Shown in pieces: positions 1 through 6,598 of a stretch of 19,879 bases of DNA. The stretch lies in contig CAYNHL010000067.1 of the NCBI GenBank assembly GCA_964397015.1, positions 1-19,879 on the forward strand, in the 5' to 3' direction. Both the position numbers and the translations under genes were made by a program. The notes below the pieces were generated by a model, which searched no databases, was not told the DNA's origin, and was given only the letters and a program-made list of their open reading frames with translations. This DNA comes from MADRE2 sp964397015. GTDB taxonomy: Bacteria > Desulfobacterota > Desulfobacteria > Desulfobacterales > Desulfobacteraceae. The number at the start of each line of letters is the position of its first letter. The stretch's first letter is position 1.

Positions 1-160
1 CTGTTTTTTCAAATTGCCACTGCAACAGCGGGAAGGTGGAAAAAACAGGTTCAATGCCGAAAGTCAGAAGACGTGCCGGAATTTAAGGTGTGTAAAACCT
101 GATGGCAAAGGGTTTTGCAGGATATTAATGTCCTGTGAAACCCTTTTTTGGTTTTACAGG
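1..160 (+). promoter_or_regulatory. Cobalamin riboswitch, 3' part plus expression platform
   Basis: The leader of cobT carries hallmarks of the adenosylcobalamin riboswitch: GCCACTG at 16-22, GGGAAGG at about 30-36, and GTCAGAAGACGTGCC at 63-77, which resembles the conserved 3' end of the aptamer. Positions 1-10 (CTGTTTTTTC) pair perfectly with 39-48 (GAAAAAACAG), enclosing the GCCACTG element as a helix of the aptamer core. The 5' half of the aptamer lies outside the window. Downstream, 91-99 (TGTAAAACC) can pair with 111-119 (GGTTTTGCA, one G-T wobble), which would break the terminator at 107-149, so transcription control by an antiterminator is likely. The family is known to repress cobalamin genes when B12 is abundant, which fits cobT directly downstream. 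Confidence 0.85.
107..149 (+). terminator. Intrinsic terminator of the riboswitch expression platform
   Basis: A 16-bp stem (107-122 with 131-146, two wobble pairs) closes an 8-nt loop at 123-130 and ends in a run of six T at 144-149. It sits between the aptamer and the cobT ribosome binding site, as expected for B12-dependent transcription attenuation. The segment GGTTTTGCAGG in the 5' arm is nearly repeated as GGTTTTACAGG at 150-160, so the 3' arm could alternatively pair with that later copy. Confidence 0.85.
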
Positions 161-182
161 CAATACATCGCGAGGTAATCTC

Positions 183-1244
183 ATGTCATTGCTTGAAGAC
201 ACCATTTCAAACATCAGAAAAGAATTGAATCATTCCGCTTTAAAAGCCGCCAGAGAAAGGCTGCGCAACCAGGCCAAACCCCAGGGCAGTTTAGGGATCA
301 TGGAGGATGTAGCATCCCGCCTGGCCGCCATCAAAGGTACCATTGACGTAAAACTTGCCAACAAACAGATCGTGACCTGTGCCGGAGACCATGGGGTTGT
401 GGCTGAAGGAGTCAGCCTGTTCCCTGCAGAAGTCACCCCCCAGATGGTGCTCAATTTTGCTGCTGGCGGGGCATCGGTCAACGTGATCGCCCGGCATGCC
501 GGGGCCGATGTAAAAGCTGCGGACATAGGGGTAAACTATGATTTTGACCCGGCATTGCCCATTTTTCATAAAAAGGTAAAATACGGCACCTCAAATTTCA
601 CAAAGGAACCGGCCATGACCCGTGATGAAGCCATATTGTCAATCGAGGCCGGTATTGAAATCGTAGAAGAGCTTGAAGCTCAAAAACCGCTGGATCTGCT
701 GGGTACTGGAGATATGGGCATCGGCAATACAACCCCTTCATCAGCTGTAATTGCAGCATTCTCAGGGCTTCCGGTTGAAAAACTGACAGGTCGCGGCACG
801 GGGATCGACGATATCACCCTGGCCAATAAAATTGCGGTAATTCAAAAGGGCCTGGATCTGCACAAACCTGATCCCAAAGATCCTCTTGATATTCTTTCCA
901 AGGTCGGAGGACTTGAGATCGGGGCGCTGGCCGGCCTGGTCCTGGGAGCTGCGGCCAGGGGCATTCCTGTGATCTGCGACGGATTGATCTCCACGGCCGG
1001 TGCATTGATAGCCTGTGAACTTGCCCCGGCTGCAGTAAACTATCTTTTCGTCAGTCACAAATCCGTGGAAATCGGTCACAGATACATGCATGACCGCCTG
1101 GGACTCGAACCGCTGATTGACCTGAAATTCAGGTTGGGAGAGGGTACCGGCGCAGCTGTATGCATGGAACTGCTGGACCTGGCCACAAGGATCCTTGCCG
1201 ACATAAAAACCTTTGAAGAGGTTGGAGTCACCAATGTCGAGTGA
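183..1244 (+). CDS. cobT: Nicotinate-nucleotide--dimethylbenzimidazole phosphoribosyltransferase (CobT)
   Basis: CobT makes alpha-ribazole phosphate from nicotinate mononucleotide and 5,6-dimethylbenzimidazole (or another lower base), the activated lower ligand of cobalamin, in the cytoplasm. The 353-residue protein shows family motifs: PQGSLG near the N-terminus, AGDHGV, GTGDMGIGNTT, and GEGTGAA near the C-terminus, which carries the glutamate known as catalytic base in Salmonella CobT. The start at 183 is chosen because GAGG lies 7 nt upstream and the protein then begins MSLLED like the family. A GTG start at 135 would lie inside the terminator hairpin and is rejected. The gene stands behind a cobalamin riboswitch. 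It is followed 56 nt later by mlaE, so some read-through into the mla genes is possible. No other cobalamin gene is in the window. Confidence 0.95.
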   Translation: MSLLEDTISNIRKELNHSALKAARERLRNQAKPQGSLGIMEDVASRLAAIKGTIDVKLANKQIVTCAGDHGVVAEGVSLFPAEVTPQMVLNFAAGGASVNVIARHAGADVKAADIGVNYDFDPALPIFHKKVKYGTSNFTKEPAMTRDEAILSIEAGIEIVEELEAQKPLDLLGTGDMGIGNTTPSSAVIAAFSGLPVEKLTGRGTGIDDITLANKIAVIQKGLDLHKPDPKDPLDILSKVGGLEIGALAGLVLGAAARGIPVICDGLISTAGALIACELAPAAVNYLFVSHKSVEIGHRYMHDRLGLEPLIDLKFRLGEGTGAAVCMELLDLATRILADIKTFEEVGVTNVE

Positions 1245-1300
1245 ATAAGACCGGTCAATTTTGTTGAGTTTAATAGAAAAAAGATATATAACCTGCGATT

Positions 1301-2092
1301 ATGTTTATGAATGTAATCGAGCTGATAGGAAAAAAAACCCTGGGGGCCGTTTCATCGGCCGGCCGCATGACCCTGTTTGTACTCGAAGGTCTCAGGCTTT
1401 GCTGTTTAAGGCCCCTGCAGGCTGACAAGATCCTGGATCATACCTGGTTTATTGGTGCGAAATCCATCTTTGTCATACTGCTGACCGCCCTGTTTACCGG
1501 GATGGTGCTCGGGCTGCAGGGGTATTACTCCCTGGTCAAATTCGGCTCAGAGGCCATGCTTGGATCCGCAGTGGCCCTGAGCCTGGTCAGGGAACTTGGC
1601 CCGGTTTTCACCGCCATCATGATAACGGCCCGGGCAGGCTCGGCCATGTCGGCTGAAATTGGGGTGATGCGCATTTCAGAACAGATCGATGCATTGAAAA
1701 CAATGGGAATCAATCCGATCCGTTTTGTTTTCAGCCCCAGGCTTGTTGCAGCTATTATCAGTTTTCCTCTGCTGACAGCACTTTTTGACGTGGTAGGCAT
1801 ATTCGGAGGTTATCTGACCGGGTCCGTAATGCTGGGAATCAGCCGGAGGACATATATGGACACGGTGATTTCCAGTACCCTGGTAGGGGATATCAACGGA
1901 GGATTTCTCAAATCCATTGTTTTCGCCCTTGTCGTTACCAGTGTCTGCTGTTACCGCGGGTATTACACGCATCTTCAGCCTGGCGGCACGGCCGGTGCAA
2001 GGGGTGTGAGCATGTCCACCACCAACGCCGTGGTTCAATCCTGTATACTGATTTTTATAACCGATTATATAATAACCGCTTTTCTTGTATAG
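1301..2092 (+). CDS. mlaE: MlaE-type ABC transporter permease (phospholipid trafficking)
   Basis: This is the inner-membrane permease of the Mla/MCE lipid transporter, which moves phospholipid between the inner and outer membranes. The 263-residue length is normal for MlaE. Visible family features are several long hydrophobic segments, the stretch LVRELGPVFTAIMITARAGSAMSAEIG, summarised by its core RELGPV and ARAGSA motifs (about residues 90-120), and the coupling-helix region with EQIDAL and MGINPIR following it. The start at ATG 1301 has no strong ribosome binding site; ATG 1307 is an equally possible start. It is the first gene of mlaE-F-D-C-A, with mlaF beginning 6 nt after its stop. I see no convincing promoter in the 56-nt gap after cobT beyond a weak TATATA. 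Confidence 0.93.
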   Translation: MFMNVIELIGKKTLGAVSSAGRMTLFVLEGLRLCCLRPLQADKILDHTWFIGAKSIFVILLTALFTGMVLGLQGYYSLVKFGSEAMLGSAVALSLVRELGPVFTAIMITARAGSAMSAEIGVMRISEQIDALKTMGINPIRFVFSPRLVAAIISFPLLTALFDVVGIFGGYLTGSVMLGISRRTYMDTVISSTLVGDINGGFLKSIVFALVVTSVCCYRGYYTHLQPGGTAGARGVSMSTTNAVVQSCILIFITDYIITAFLV

Positions 2093-2098
2093 GCTGCC

Positions 2099-2860
2099 AT
2101 GGAAACAGAATCATTGATAGTTTTCAAGGATGTGAACAAGAGCTTTGGGTCGAATCATGTTCTAAAGGGTGTCAACCTGTCCATTAAAAAGGGTGAAATC
2201 ACAGTGATAATCGGTAAGAGCGGAACGGGAAAATCTGTGCTGCTCAAGCATATCATAGGGCTGATGGAACAGGATTCCGGGGAAATATATATTTTCGGTA
2301 CCGCTTTGTCCGAAATGGAAAAAGACCAGCAGGTACGTTTCAGACAACAGCTAAGCTACATGTTCCAGGGCAATGCACTGTTTGATTCCATGAGTGCTTA
2401 CGATAATATTGCCCTGCCACTGGTTGAAAACAGCGGTTTTGAAAAAGACCGGATCCGGGATCTTGTTCAAAAACGGATGGAACAGCTGGGAATATCGGAG
2501 ATAGGACAAAAGTATCCGTCCCAGCTGTCCGGTGGTATGAACAAAAGGGTGGCCCTTGCCCGCGCACTTGTCACCGACCCGAAAATCGTACTGTTTGACG
2601 AGCCTACCAGCGGACTTGACCCTGTAAGAAAAAAAAACGTTCATGACATGATCCGTTCTTACCAGGAACAATTTGGATTCACTGCCGTAATTGTCAGTCA
2701 TGACATTCCGGCCATATTTGACATCGGTCAGCACATTGCCATGCTGGACAGTGGTTTTATCCAGTTTGAAGGAAATAAAAATGATGTTTTTTCATGCCGG
2801 AACCACGTGGTTCATTCATTTATCAACGGTATCGATATTTCCAAAGGACAGGAGGGATGA
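2099..2860 (+). CDS. mlaF: MlaF-type ABC transporter ATP-binding protein
   Basis: MlaF is the ATPase that powers the MlaE permease on the cytoplasmic face. The 253-residue protein has a Walker A motif GKSGTGKS (about residues 38-45), a Q-loop in the YMFQGNALFDSM region, the signature LSGGM, a Walker B plus D-loop in VLFDEPTSGLDP, and the switch histidine in VSHD. The LSGGMNKRVALARA form of the signature region is typical for the Mla/Ttg2A branch rather than generic importers. The TGA stop overlaps the ATG of mlaD (ATGA at 2857-2860), indicating translational coupling. E. coli MlaF needs the STAS protein MlaB for stability and activity; no mlaB is found nearby. Confidence 0.95.
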   Translation: METESLIVFKDVNKSFGSNHVLKGVNLSIKKGEITVIIGKSGTGKSVLLKHIIGLMEQDSGEIYIFGTALSEMEKDQQVRFRQQLSYMFQGNALFDSMSAYDNIALPLVENSGFEKDRIRDLVQKRMEQLGISEIGQKYPSQLSGGMNKRVALARALVTDPKIVLFDEPTSGLDPVRKKNVHDMIRSYQEQFGFTAVIVSHDIPAIFDIGQHIAMLDSGFIQFEGNKNDVFSCRNHVVHSFINGIDISKGQEG

Positions 2861-3306
2861 ATAAAGTTAACAAAGAATTATATGTCGGCCTTTTCATGAT
2901 TGCAGGACTGTTATCCGTGGCCTTTTTGTTTTATAAAATAGGTGAAGTCAAACTGAACCGTGAAACATATCCGGTTTATGGCTATTTTACATCGGTATCC
3001 GGTCTCAGGCAGGGTGCCAGGGTTGAAATGGCCGGAGTTTCCATTGGCACGGTTTCAGCTGTTCTGCTCGACCGGGAACGTTTTCTGGCCAAAGTTGAAT
3101 TCCAGATTCAAAAAGGTATTGAACTGCCGGAGGATATTATTGCATCTGTCAAGACTTCTGGTATTATAGGAGAAAAATATATCGACATTGCTCCTGGAGG
3201 AGCGGATTACATACTCGAGCCGGGTGATGTAATCACGAACACTGAATCCTCTCTGGATATAGAATCACTGGTTAGAAAATTCATATTCAGCGAGGACAAA
3301 CCATGA
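2857..3306 (+). CDS. mlaD: MlaD-type MCE-domain substrate-binding protein
   Basis: MlaD is the membrane-anchored periplasmic MCE protein that forms a hexameric lipid channel on MlaEF. The start at 2857 is supported by GGAGG just upstream and by the ATGA overlap with mlaF; a longer frame beginning at 2794 would lie inside mlaF and is rejected. The 149-residue protein has one N-terminal membrane segment (about residues 8-27) followed by one MCE domain (about 35-120) with the recognisable GLRQGARVEMAGVSIGTV and SGIIGEKYIDI elements. It is shorter than E. coli MlaD (183 residues), mainly at the C-terminus after the MCE domain, and ends with a short helical tail. mlaC starts 13 nt after its stop. 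Confidence 0.93.
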   Translation: MNKVNKELYVGLFMIAGLLSVAFLFYKIGEVKLNRETYPVYGYFTSVSGLRQGARVEMAGVSIGTVSAVLLDRERFLAKVEFQIQKGIELPEDIIASVKTSGIIGEKYIDIAPGGADYILEPGDVITNTESSLDIESLVRKFIFSEDKP

Positions 3307-3319
3307 GGTATAATAAGGC

Positions 3320-3964
3320 ATGAAATTGATCAGCCATTTGAGAATGTGCACAGTTGTACTTGCAACCCTGGTACTGATGTCAGCCCATGCCGCTGCACCT
3401 GATGACCCTAAAGCACTTGTCAAAGAGGCTGTTGAAGATATAACCCAAATGCTTGAACAGTTTTTTGAGTCCGACAGCCTGTCTGCAAAAGAAAAATTCG
3501 ATAAGCTCTACAATCGTATCAAACCGGTCTTTGATTTTCAAATGCTGGCCATGGGAGCCCTTGGTCATTTGCGGAAAAATTTTTCAAACGAACAGCTGGA
3601 TGAATTTTCGGTTTATTTTTCAAAACTGCTGAGCAAAACCTATTTTGACAAAATCGAGGGTGCCGATATAAGTGACATGGGAAAAATCCAGATCGAGTAC
3701 CAGGATGTGCAAAAGGTCGATTCCAGGCAGCCATCAATTGAACTGGCCGATCTTGAAACCCTGATAATCAACGAAGACATCACCATTCCAATGGTGTACC
3801 GCCTGATCAATAAAAACAAGGCTGGCTGGAGAGTGTACGATATAAAAATTGAAGGGGTGAGCATGGTGGCAAATTACAGGGAACAATACAGGTCACGTTT
3901 CAATGCCGCTCCTGAAGAACTGATCGATGAACTCAGACGCAAGGTTGAAAATGAAAATAATTGA
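3320..3964 (+). CDS. mlaC: MlaC-type periplasmic phospholipid-binding protein
   Basis: MlaC shuttles phospholipid across the periplasm between MlaA at the outer membrane and MlaFED at the inner membrane. The 214-residue protein starts with a signal peptide (basic MKLISHLR, hydrophobic core, then AHAAA about residues 22-26 as a probable signal peptidase I site). The mature part fits the MlaC/Ttg2D family: KFDKLYNRIKPVFDFQMLAMGALG, the FSVYFSKLLSKTYFDKI helix, then the beta-rich half with MVYRLINKNKAGWRVYDIKIEGVSM. In short, the W-R-V-Y-D and E-G-V-S core is diagnostic. The 3' end overlaps mlaA by 14 nt. Confidence 0.93.
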   Translation: MKLISHLRMCTVVLATLVLMSAHAAAPDDPKALVKEAVEDITQMLEQFFESDSLSAKEKFDKLYNRIKPVFDFQMLAMGALGHLRKNFSNEQLDEFSVYFSKLLSKTYFDKIEGADISDMGKIQIEYQDVQKVDSRQPSIELADLETLIINEDITIPMVYRLINKNKAGWRVYDIKIEGVSMVANYREQYRSRFNAAPEELIDELRRKVENENN

Positions 3965-4751
3965 GTCAAATATTCCTGACGGCAAAAAGCTTTTTATACT
4001 TGTGCTTTGTACCTTTTCGATTTTATTCGGGCTATTTGCACCGAAGGTATACTGCAGTGACTCTGAGCCGTTAAACGAGACAAGGGTCACTGGTTCACTG
4101 GCCGATGATCTGTATGGTAACGGCGGTATGGATTCTAAAGATACCAGGATGGTTCCTGATCCTTTGTATTATGTCAATTACGTGATGTACACCTTTAATG
4201 ACGTACTGTATTTTGTCATATTGAAACCTGTGGCGACAGGCTACAAACTGATCACTCCCCATCCGGTTCGCCGGGGCCTTTTCAATTTTTTTCACAACCT
4301 GATGTTTCCGGTCAGGTTCGTCAACAATCTGCTTCAGGGAAAGATTTCAAACGCCGGTAACGAGGCCCGGATCTTTCTGGTCAATTCAACTGCAGGGCTT
4401 CTAGGGCTTATGACCCCGGCACAGGACCACTTTGAACTCAAGACATCCAATGAAGATTTCGGCCAGACCCTGGGGCATTTCAAGATAAAAGAGGGTATAT
4501 ACCTTGTGCTGCCGGTTATCGGGTCTTCAACCCTTAGAGACGCTGCAGGTAAGGTACCGGATGCATTTTTGAATCCGCTTTTCTATGTGGATCCCGCAGA
4601 ACTTTCCACTGGTATGCGCGCGGTGGACATAATCAATGGTACATCTTTCAGGCTCGGGGATTACGAGGCATTGAAAAAAGCGGCGGTAGATCCCTACCAG
4701 GCTTTAAAGCATGCCTATATCCAGAACAGGGTCTACATGGTCAATCAATAA
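3951..4751 (+). CDS. mlaA: MlaA/VacJ family outer-membrane lipid asymmetry protein
   Basis: MlaA removes phospholipid from the outer leaflet of the outer membrane and hands it to MlaC. Family motifs include DPLYYVNYVMYTFND, PHPVRRGLFNFFHNL, VNNLLQGK, EDFGQTLGHFKI and the P-V-I-G-S-S-T-L-R-D segment. The start is placed at ATG 3951, giving 266 residues and a signal-like N-terminus; a frame start at 3927 would only add eight residues inside mlaC. The N-terminus has a hydrophobic core and ends KVYCSDSE. This is not a convincing lipobox, so whether it is a lipoprotein like E. coli MlaA is uncertain. It is the last gene of the operon, and its stop lies 2 nt from the stop of the opposing hydrolase gene. 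Confidence 0.93.
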   Translation: MKIIESNIPDGKKLFILVLCTFSILFGLFAPKVYCSDSEPLNETRVTGSLADDLYGNGGMDSKDTRMVPDPLYYVNYVMYTFNDVLYFVILKPVATGYKLITPHPVRRGLFNFFHNLMFPVRFVNNLLQGKISNAGNEARIFLVNSTAGLLGLMTPAQDHFELKTSNEDFGQTLGHFKIKEGIYLVLPVIGSSTLRDAAGKVPDAFLNPLFYVDPAELSTGMRAVDIINGTSFRLGDYEALKKAAVDPYQALKHAYIQNRVYMVNQ

Positions 4752-4753
4752 TA

Positions 4754-5575
4754 TTAGGGCCCGCACGCGTACAGATCATCCCGCCGGTTGGGCAAAAAAT
4801 ACTTCATTTTATGGGTTCTTACATCCTCGAGGCTGGTTTGCCTGAGATCGGTTACAAGCATTGCTTCACGGTTGTTGGAAAGACGTTGCGAAATAATATT
4901 TCCGTCAGGCCCTATGACAAGGGCAACCCCAGGAAACTCGAGCCCTTTTTTGTTGCTGCCCGCCTGGTTGCAGGCAGCAATAAAAATACCGTTATCAAAC
5001 GCCCTGGCTGTCAGGTGCCTGAGCCACGATTTCTTCTTTTCCATGCTGCTGCCTCTCGGGGAGGCGTGGGGCATGAATATGATGTCTGCACCTTTTAAGG
5101 CCATTGCAGTGCTCAAACAGGGGAAGTGGGCATCATAACAAAGCTGGATGCCAAAAGTAATAGTTGGTGATGAAAAAAGCGGAACCTTGTTTCCATGAGA
5201 ACAGCAGATCTTTTCAAAAGGGGCGATGTGGATTTTATCATACAAAAAAAAGGACCCGTCGGGAAAGGAAACAGTATGGCAGGCGAAAATATGCCCTGAA
5301 TGTTCCTCTGTGCGGGCAAGGCCGGCCAGAACAATGATATTGAATTCTTTGGACATTGCCAGCAGTGTATTTTTCAAAGCATCGGTAAGGGGTCTTGCAA
5401 TCTGCTGAAGTTCCCGGCCTGATACATAGCCTGTCAGGTTCATTTCAGGAAATACAATGATGTCAGATTTTTTTTTTGCAGCTTTTGAAATGAAATGACG
5501 GCAGCCTGCCAGATTGGTGTCAAATGCACCGGGAATCGAATTCTGGAGCACCAGGGCAATACGGGTATCTTTCAT
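4754..5575 (-). CDS. Nitrilase-superfamily carbon-nitrogen hydrolase
   Basis: This cytoplasmic enzyme would hydrolyse a non-peptide C-N bond (amide, carbamoyl or nitrile); the substrate cannot be read from the sequence. The 273-residue protein has the complete catalytic triad of the family: Glu44 in FPEMNLTGY, Lys114 in YDKIHIAPFE and Cys146 in GIQLCYDAHFP. The rest of the alpha-beta-beta-alpha fold is suggested by GADIIFMPHASP and the ARAFDNGIFIAACNQAG segment. It starts inside the stop of ahbA (ATGA at 5572-5575), so the two are translationally coupled. Members include N-carbamoylputrescine amidase and omega-amidase; the QLCYDAHFP variant does not match either clearly. No terminator separates it from the convergent mlaA. 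Confidence 0.85.
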   Translation of the reverse strand: MKDTRIALVLQNSIPGAFDTNLAGCRHFISKAAKKKSDIIVFPEMNLTGYVSGRELQQIARPLTDALKNTLLAMSKEFNIIVLAGLARTEEHSGHIFACHTVSFPDGSFFLYDKIHIAPFEKICCSHGNKVPLFSSPTITFGIQLCYDAHFPCLSTAMALKGADIIFMPHASPRGSSMEKKKSWLRHLTARAFDNGIFIAACNQAGSNKKGLEFPGVALVIGPDGNIISQRLSNNREAMLVTDLRQTSLEDVRTHKMKYFLPNRRDDLYACGP

Positions 5576-6027
5576 AATTTGAAATTGGCTGAAATTTTGA
5601 AAACTTGAGTTGCCGGCAGGTTGAGAATATCCTGAACACCGGTTTTCCTGCGAATCTCTTCCAGGTTTTCCTGTATTTTTTGAACAGAAGGGGCGATGAA
5701 TGTAAACCAGACATTGAACCGGTGTTCCCTCAGGTAATTGTGGGTAACGCCCGGGTAGGAATTGACGGTGCTGGTAAACATATCGAGCTGGTCTTCAGGG
5801 ACCCGGGCCGCGCAGAGCGTACTGTGGTATCCGACCCGGTCTGGACCGAAATTACCGCCTATCCGGCGGATGATACCGGTATCCTTGAGGTTCTTCACCC
5901 GGCGTATCACCTCGTTTTCAGTAAGGGAAAGGGTCTTGGCAATGTCTTGATAAGGACGCGCGGTAACTGGAAAATTCAATTGGATCAGGTTCAGAATCCG
6001 GCGGTCTGTGTCTTCTATCTTCGGCAT
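5572..6027 (-). CDS. ahbA: Siroheme decarboxylase subunit (AhbA-like, Lrp/AsnC fold)
   Basis: Ahb proteins decarboxylate siroheme to 12,18-didecarboxysiroheme in the alternative heme pathway used by sulfate reducers. They look like Lrp/AsnC regulators, so generic tools often call them transcription factors. The 151-residue protein has an N-terminal winged-helix part (about residues 1-60, with LTENEVIRRVKNLKDTGIIRR) and a C-terminal ferredoxin-like half with TLCAARVPEDQLD and the VTHNYLREHRFNVWFTF signature of the heme-pathway subfamily. A strong ribosome binding site (AAAGGAGG) precedes ATG 6027. I favour the A subunit because of the LCAARVPE and NYLREH wording, but the B subunit is not excluded. 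The partner subunit is not in the window. The downstream hydrolase overlaps it by 4 nt. Confidence 0.8.
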   Translation of the reverse strand: MPKIEDTDRRILNLIQLNFPVTARPYQDIAKTLSLTENEVIRRVKNLKDTGIIRRIGGNFGPDRVGYHSTLCAARVPEDQLDMFTSTVNSYPGVTHNYLREHRFNVWFTFIAPSVQKIQENLEEIRRKTGVQDILNLPATQVFKISANFKL

Positions 6028-6070
6028 CCGCTTCCTCCTTTACATCACGGCACAACCTGCTGAAATAAAA

Positions 6071-6103
6071 AAAGGCCCTGCAACACAAAACCGCAGGGCC
6101 TTT
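6071..6103 (-). terminator. Rho-independent terminator after dsrC
   Basis: A perfect 11-bp stem (6071-6081 with 6093-6103, core GGCCCTGC/GCAGGGCC) closes an 11-nt loop. On the minus strand it is followed by a T-rich tail (TTTTATTTC after the three stem T). It lies 23 nt past the dsrC stop and before ahbA, so dsrC is probably mostly a single-gene transcript. The A-rich other flank could also support termination on the plus strand, but nothing is transcribed toward it there. Confidence 0.9.
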
Positions 6104-6126
6104 CAATAAAAAAAATCAGGAACAGG

Positions 6127-6444
6127 TTATACACATCCAGTCGGTTTTGGAAGACCGGCCATTTTACATGCGCCTTTACCAGGTCCAGAGGGAAACAATT
6201 CATAGATATGTTTCAGCTTGAACTTGGTCAGCTTGGACAGAACACGGACCATTGGTGCAATGCCGTTTTTCTCGTAATAGTCCTGCAACACCTTTACAAC
6301 CTGCCAGTGTTCGTCATTGAGTTCTTCAATGCCTTCCTGAGTTTTTACATATTCTACCCATTCGTCACAGTAAGAATTGTAGTCCAGAAGAAATCCATCT
6401 TCATCTATTTCGAATGTTTTACCATTCATTTCAACTGTTGCCAT
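6127..6444 (-). CDS. dsrC: Sulfurtransferase DsrC (dissimilatory sulfite reductase partner)
   Basis: DsrC is the small sulfur carrier that takes the sulfite-derived sulfur from DsrAB as a trisulfide on its C-terminal arm, later released by membrane DsrMKJOP; its disulfide form is also a proposed Hdr substrate. The 105-residue protein has the normal length and starts MATVEMNGK. ATG 6444 is chosen because GGAGG lies 7 nt upstream, and the five extra residues of the upstream ATG would place that start inside the ribosome binding site. Both functional cysteines of the arm are present, in GACKMAGLPKPTGCV, ten residues apart with the second one penultimate. This makes it a true DsrC, not a TusE-like homologue. 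It has its own promoter and terminator, just downstream of the Hdr-Flx operon on the same strand. Confidence 0.95.
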   Translation of the reverse strand: MATVEMNGKTFEIDEDGFLLDYNSYCDEWVEYVKTQEGIEELNDEHWQVVKVLQDYYEKNGIAPMVRVLSKLTKFKLKHIYELFPSGPGKGACKMAGLPKPTGCV

Positions 6445-6483
6445 TAAACTTTCCTCCATTAATTTGTTTTTTTTCTATCACTT

Positions 6484-6500
6484 TAAGACTTACTGTCTTA
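6484..6500 (-). promoter_or_regulatory. Inverted repeat in the dsrC leader
   Basis: TAAGAC and GTCTTA form a perfect 6-bp inverted repeat with a 5-nt centre. It lies between the predicted dsrC promoter and its ribosome binding site, roughly 16-32 nt into the transcript. It could be an operator or a 5' hairpin stabilising a highly expressed mRNA; the sequence does not decide. Confidence 0.4.
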
Positions 6501-6522
6501 GTTTCAAAATAAAGATTCAACT

Positions 6523-6551
6523 ACAATATATCAGTGTTTTATTCTTGTCAA
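6523..6551 (-). promoter_or_regulatory. Sigma70-like promoter of dsrC
   Basis: On the minus strand TTGACA (6551-6546) is followed after 17 nt by TATTGT (6528-6523). The predicted transcript starts about 70 nt before the dsrC ATG. The perfect -35 and optimal spacing suit a strongly expressed gene such as dsrC. The rest of the 6445-6598 gap is AT-rich, with a T-rich stretch (minus strand, 6586-6571) after a very short stem that might end the flx transcript weakly. Confidence 0.7.
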
Positions 6552-6598
6552 TAAAGAATCCGGCCTTTGATTAAAAAAGAAAAAAGATCATGGGATGA

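Noticed and set aside
5572..6027. Lrp/AsnC transcription regulator
   Set aside because: The NYLREH-FNVWFT signature and the sulfate-reducer context fit siroheme decarboxylase, a family built on the same fold.
5605..6063. 152-codon open frame on the plus strand
   Set aside because: It is antisense to ahbA, which has a strong ribosome binding site and family motifs.
6208..6447. 79-codon hydrophobic open frame antisense to dsrC
   Set aside because: The opposite strand encodes a canonical DsrC with promoter and terminator; the hydrophobic look comes from the reverse complement.
6571..6598. Strong terminator after flxA
   Set aside because: There is a T-rich stretch on the minus strand, but the preceding stem (TCAT/ATGA) has only four pairs, so I do not list it as a terminator.
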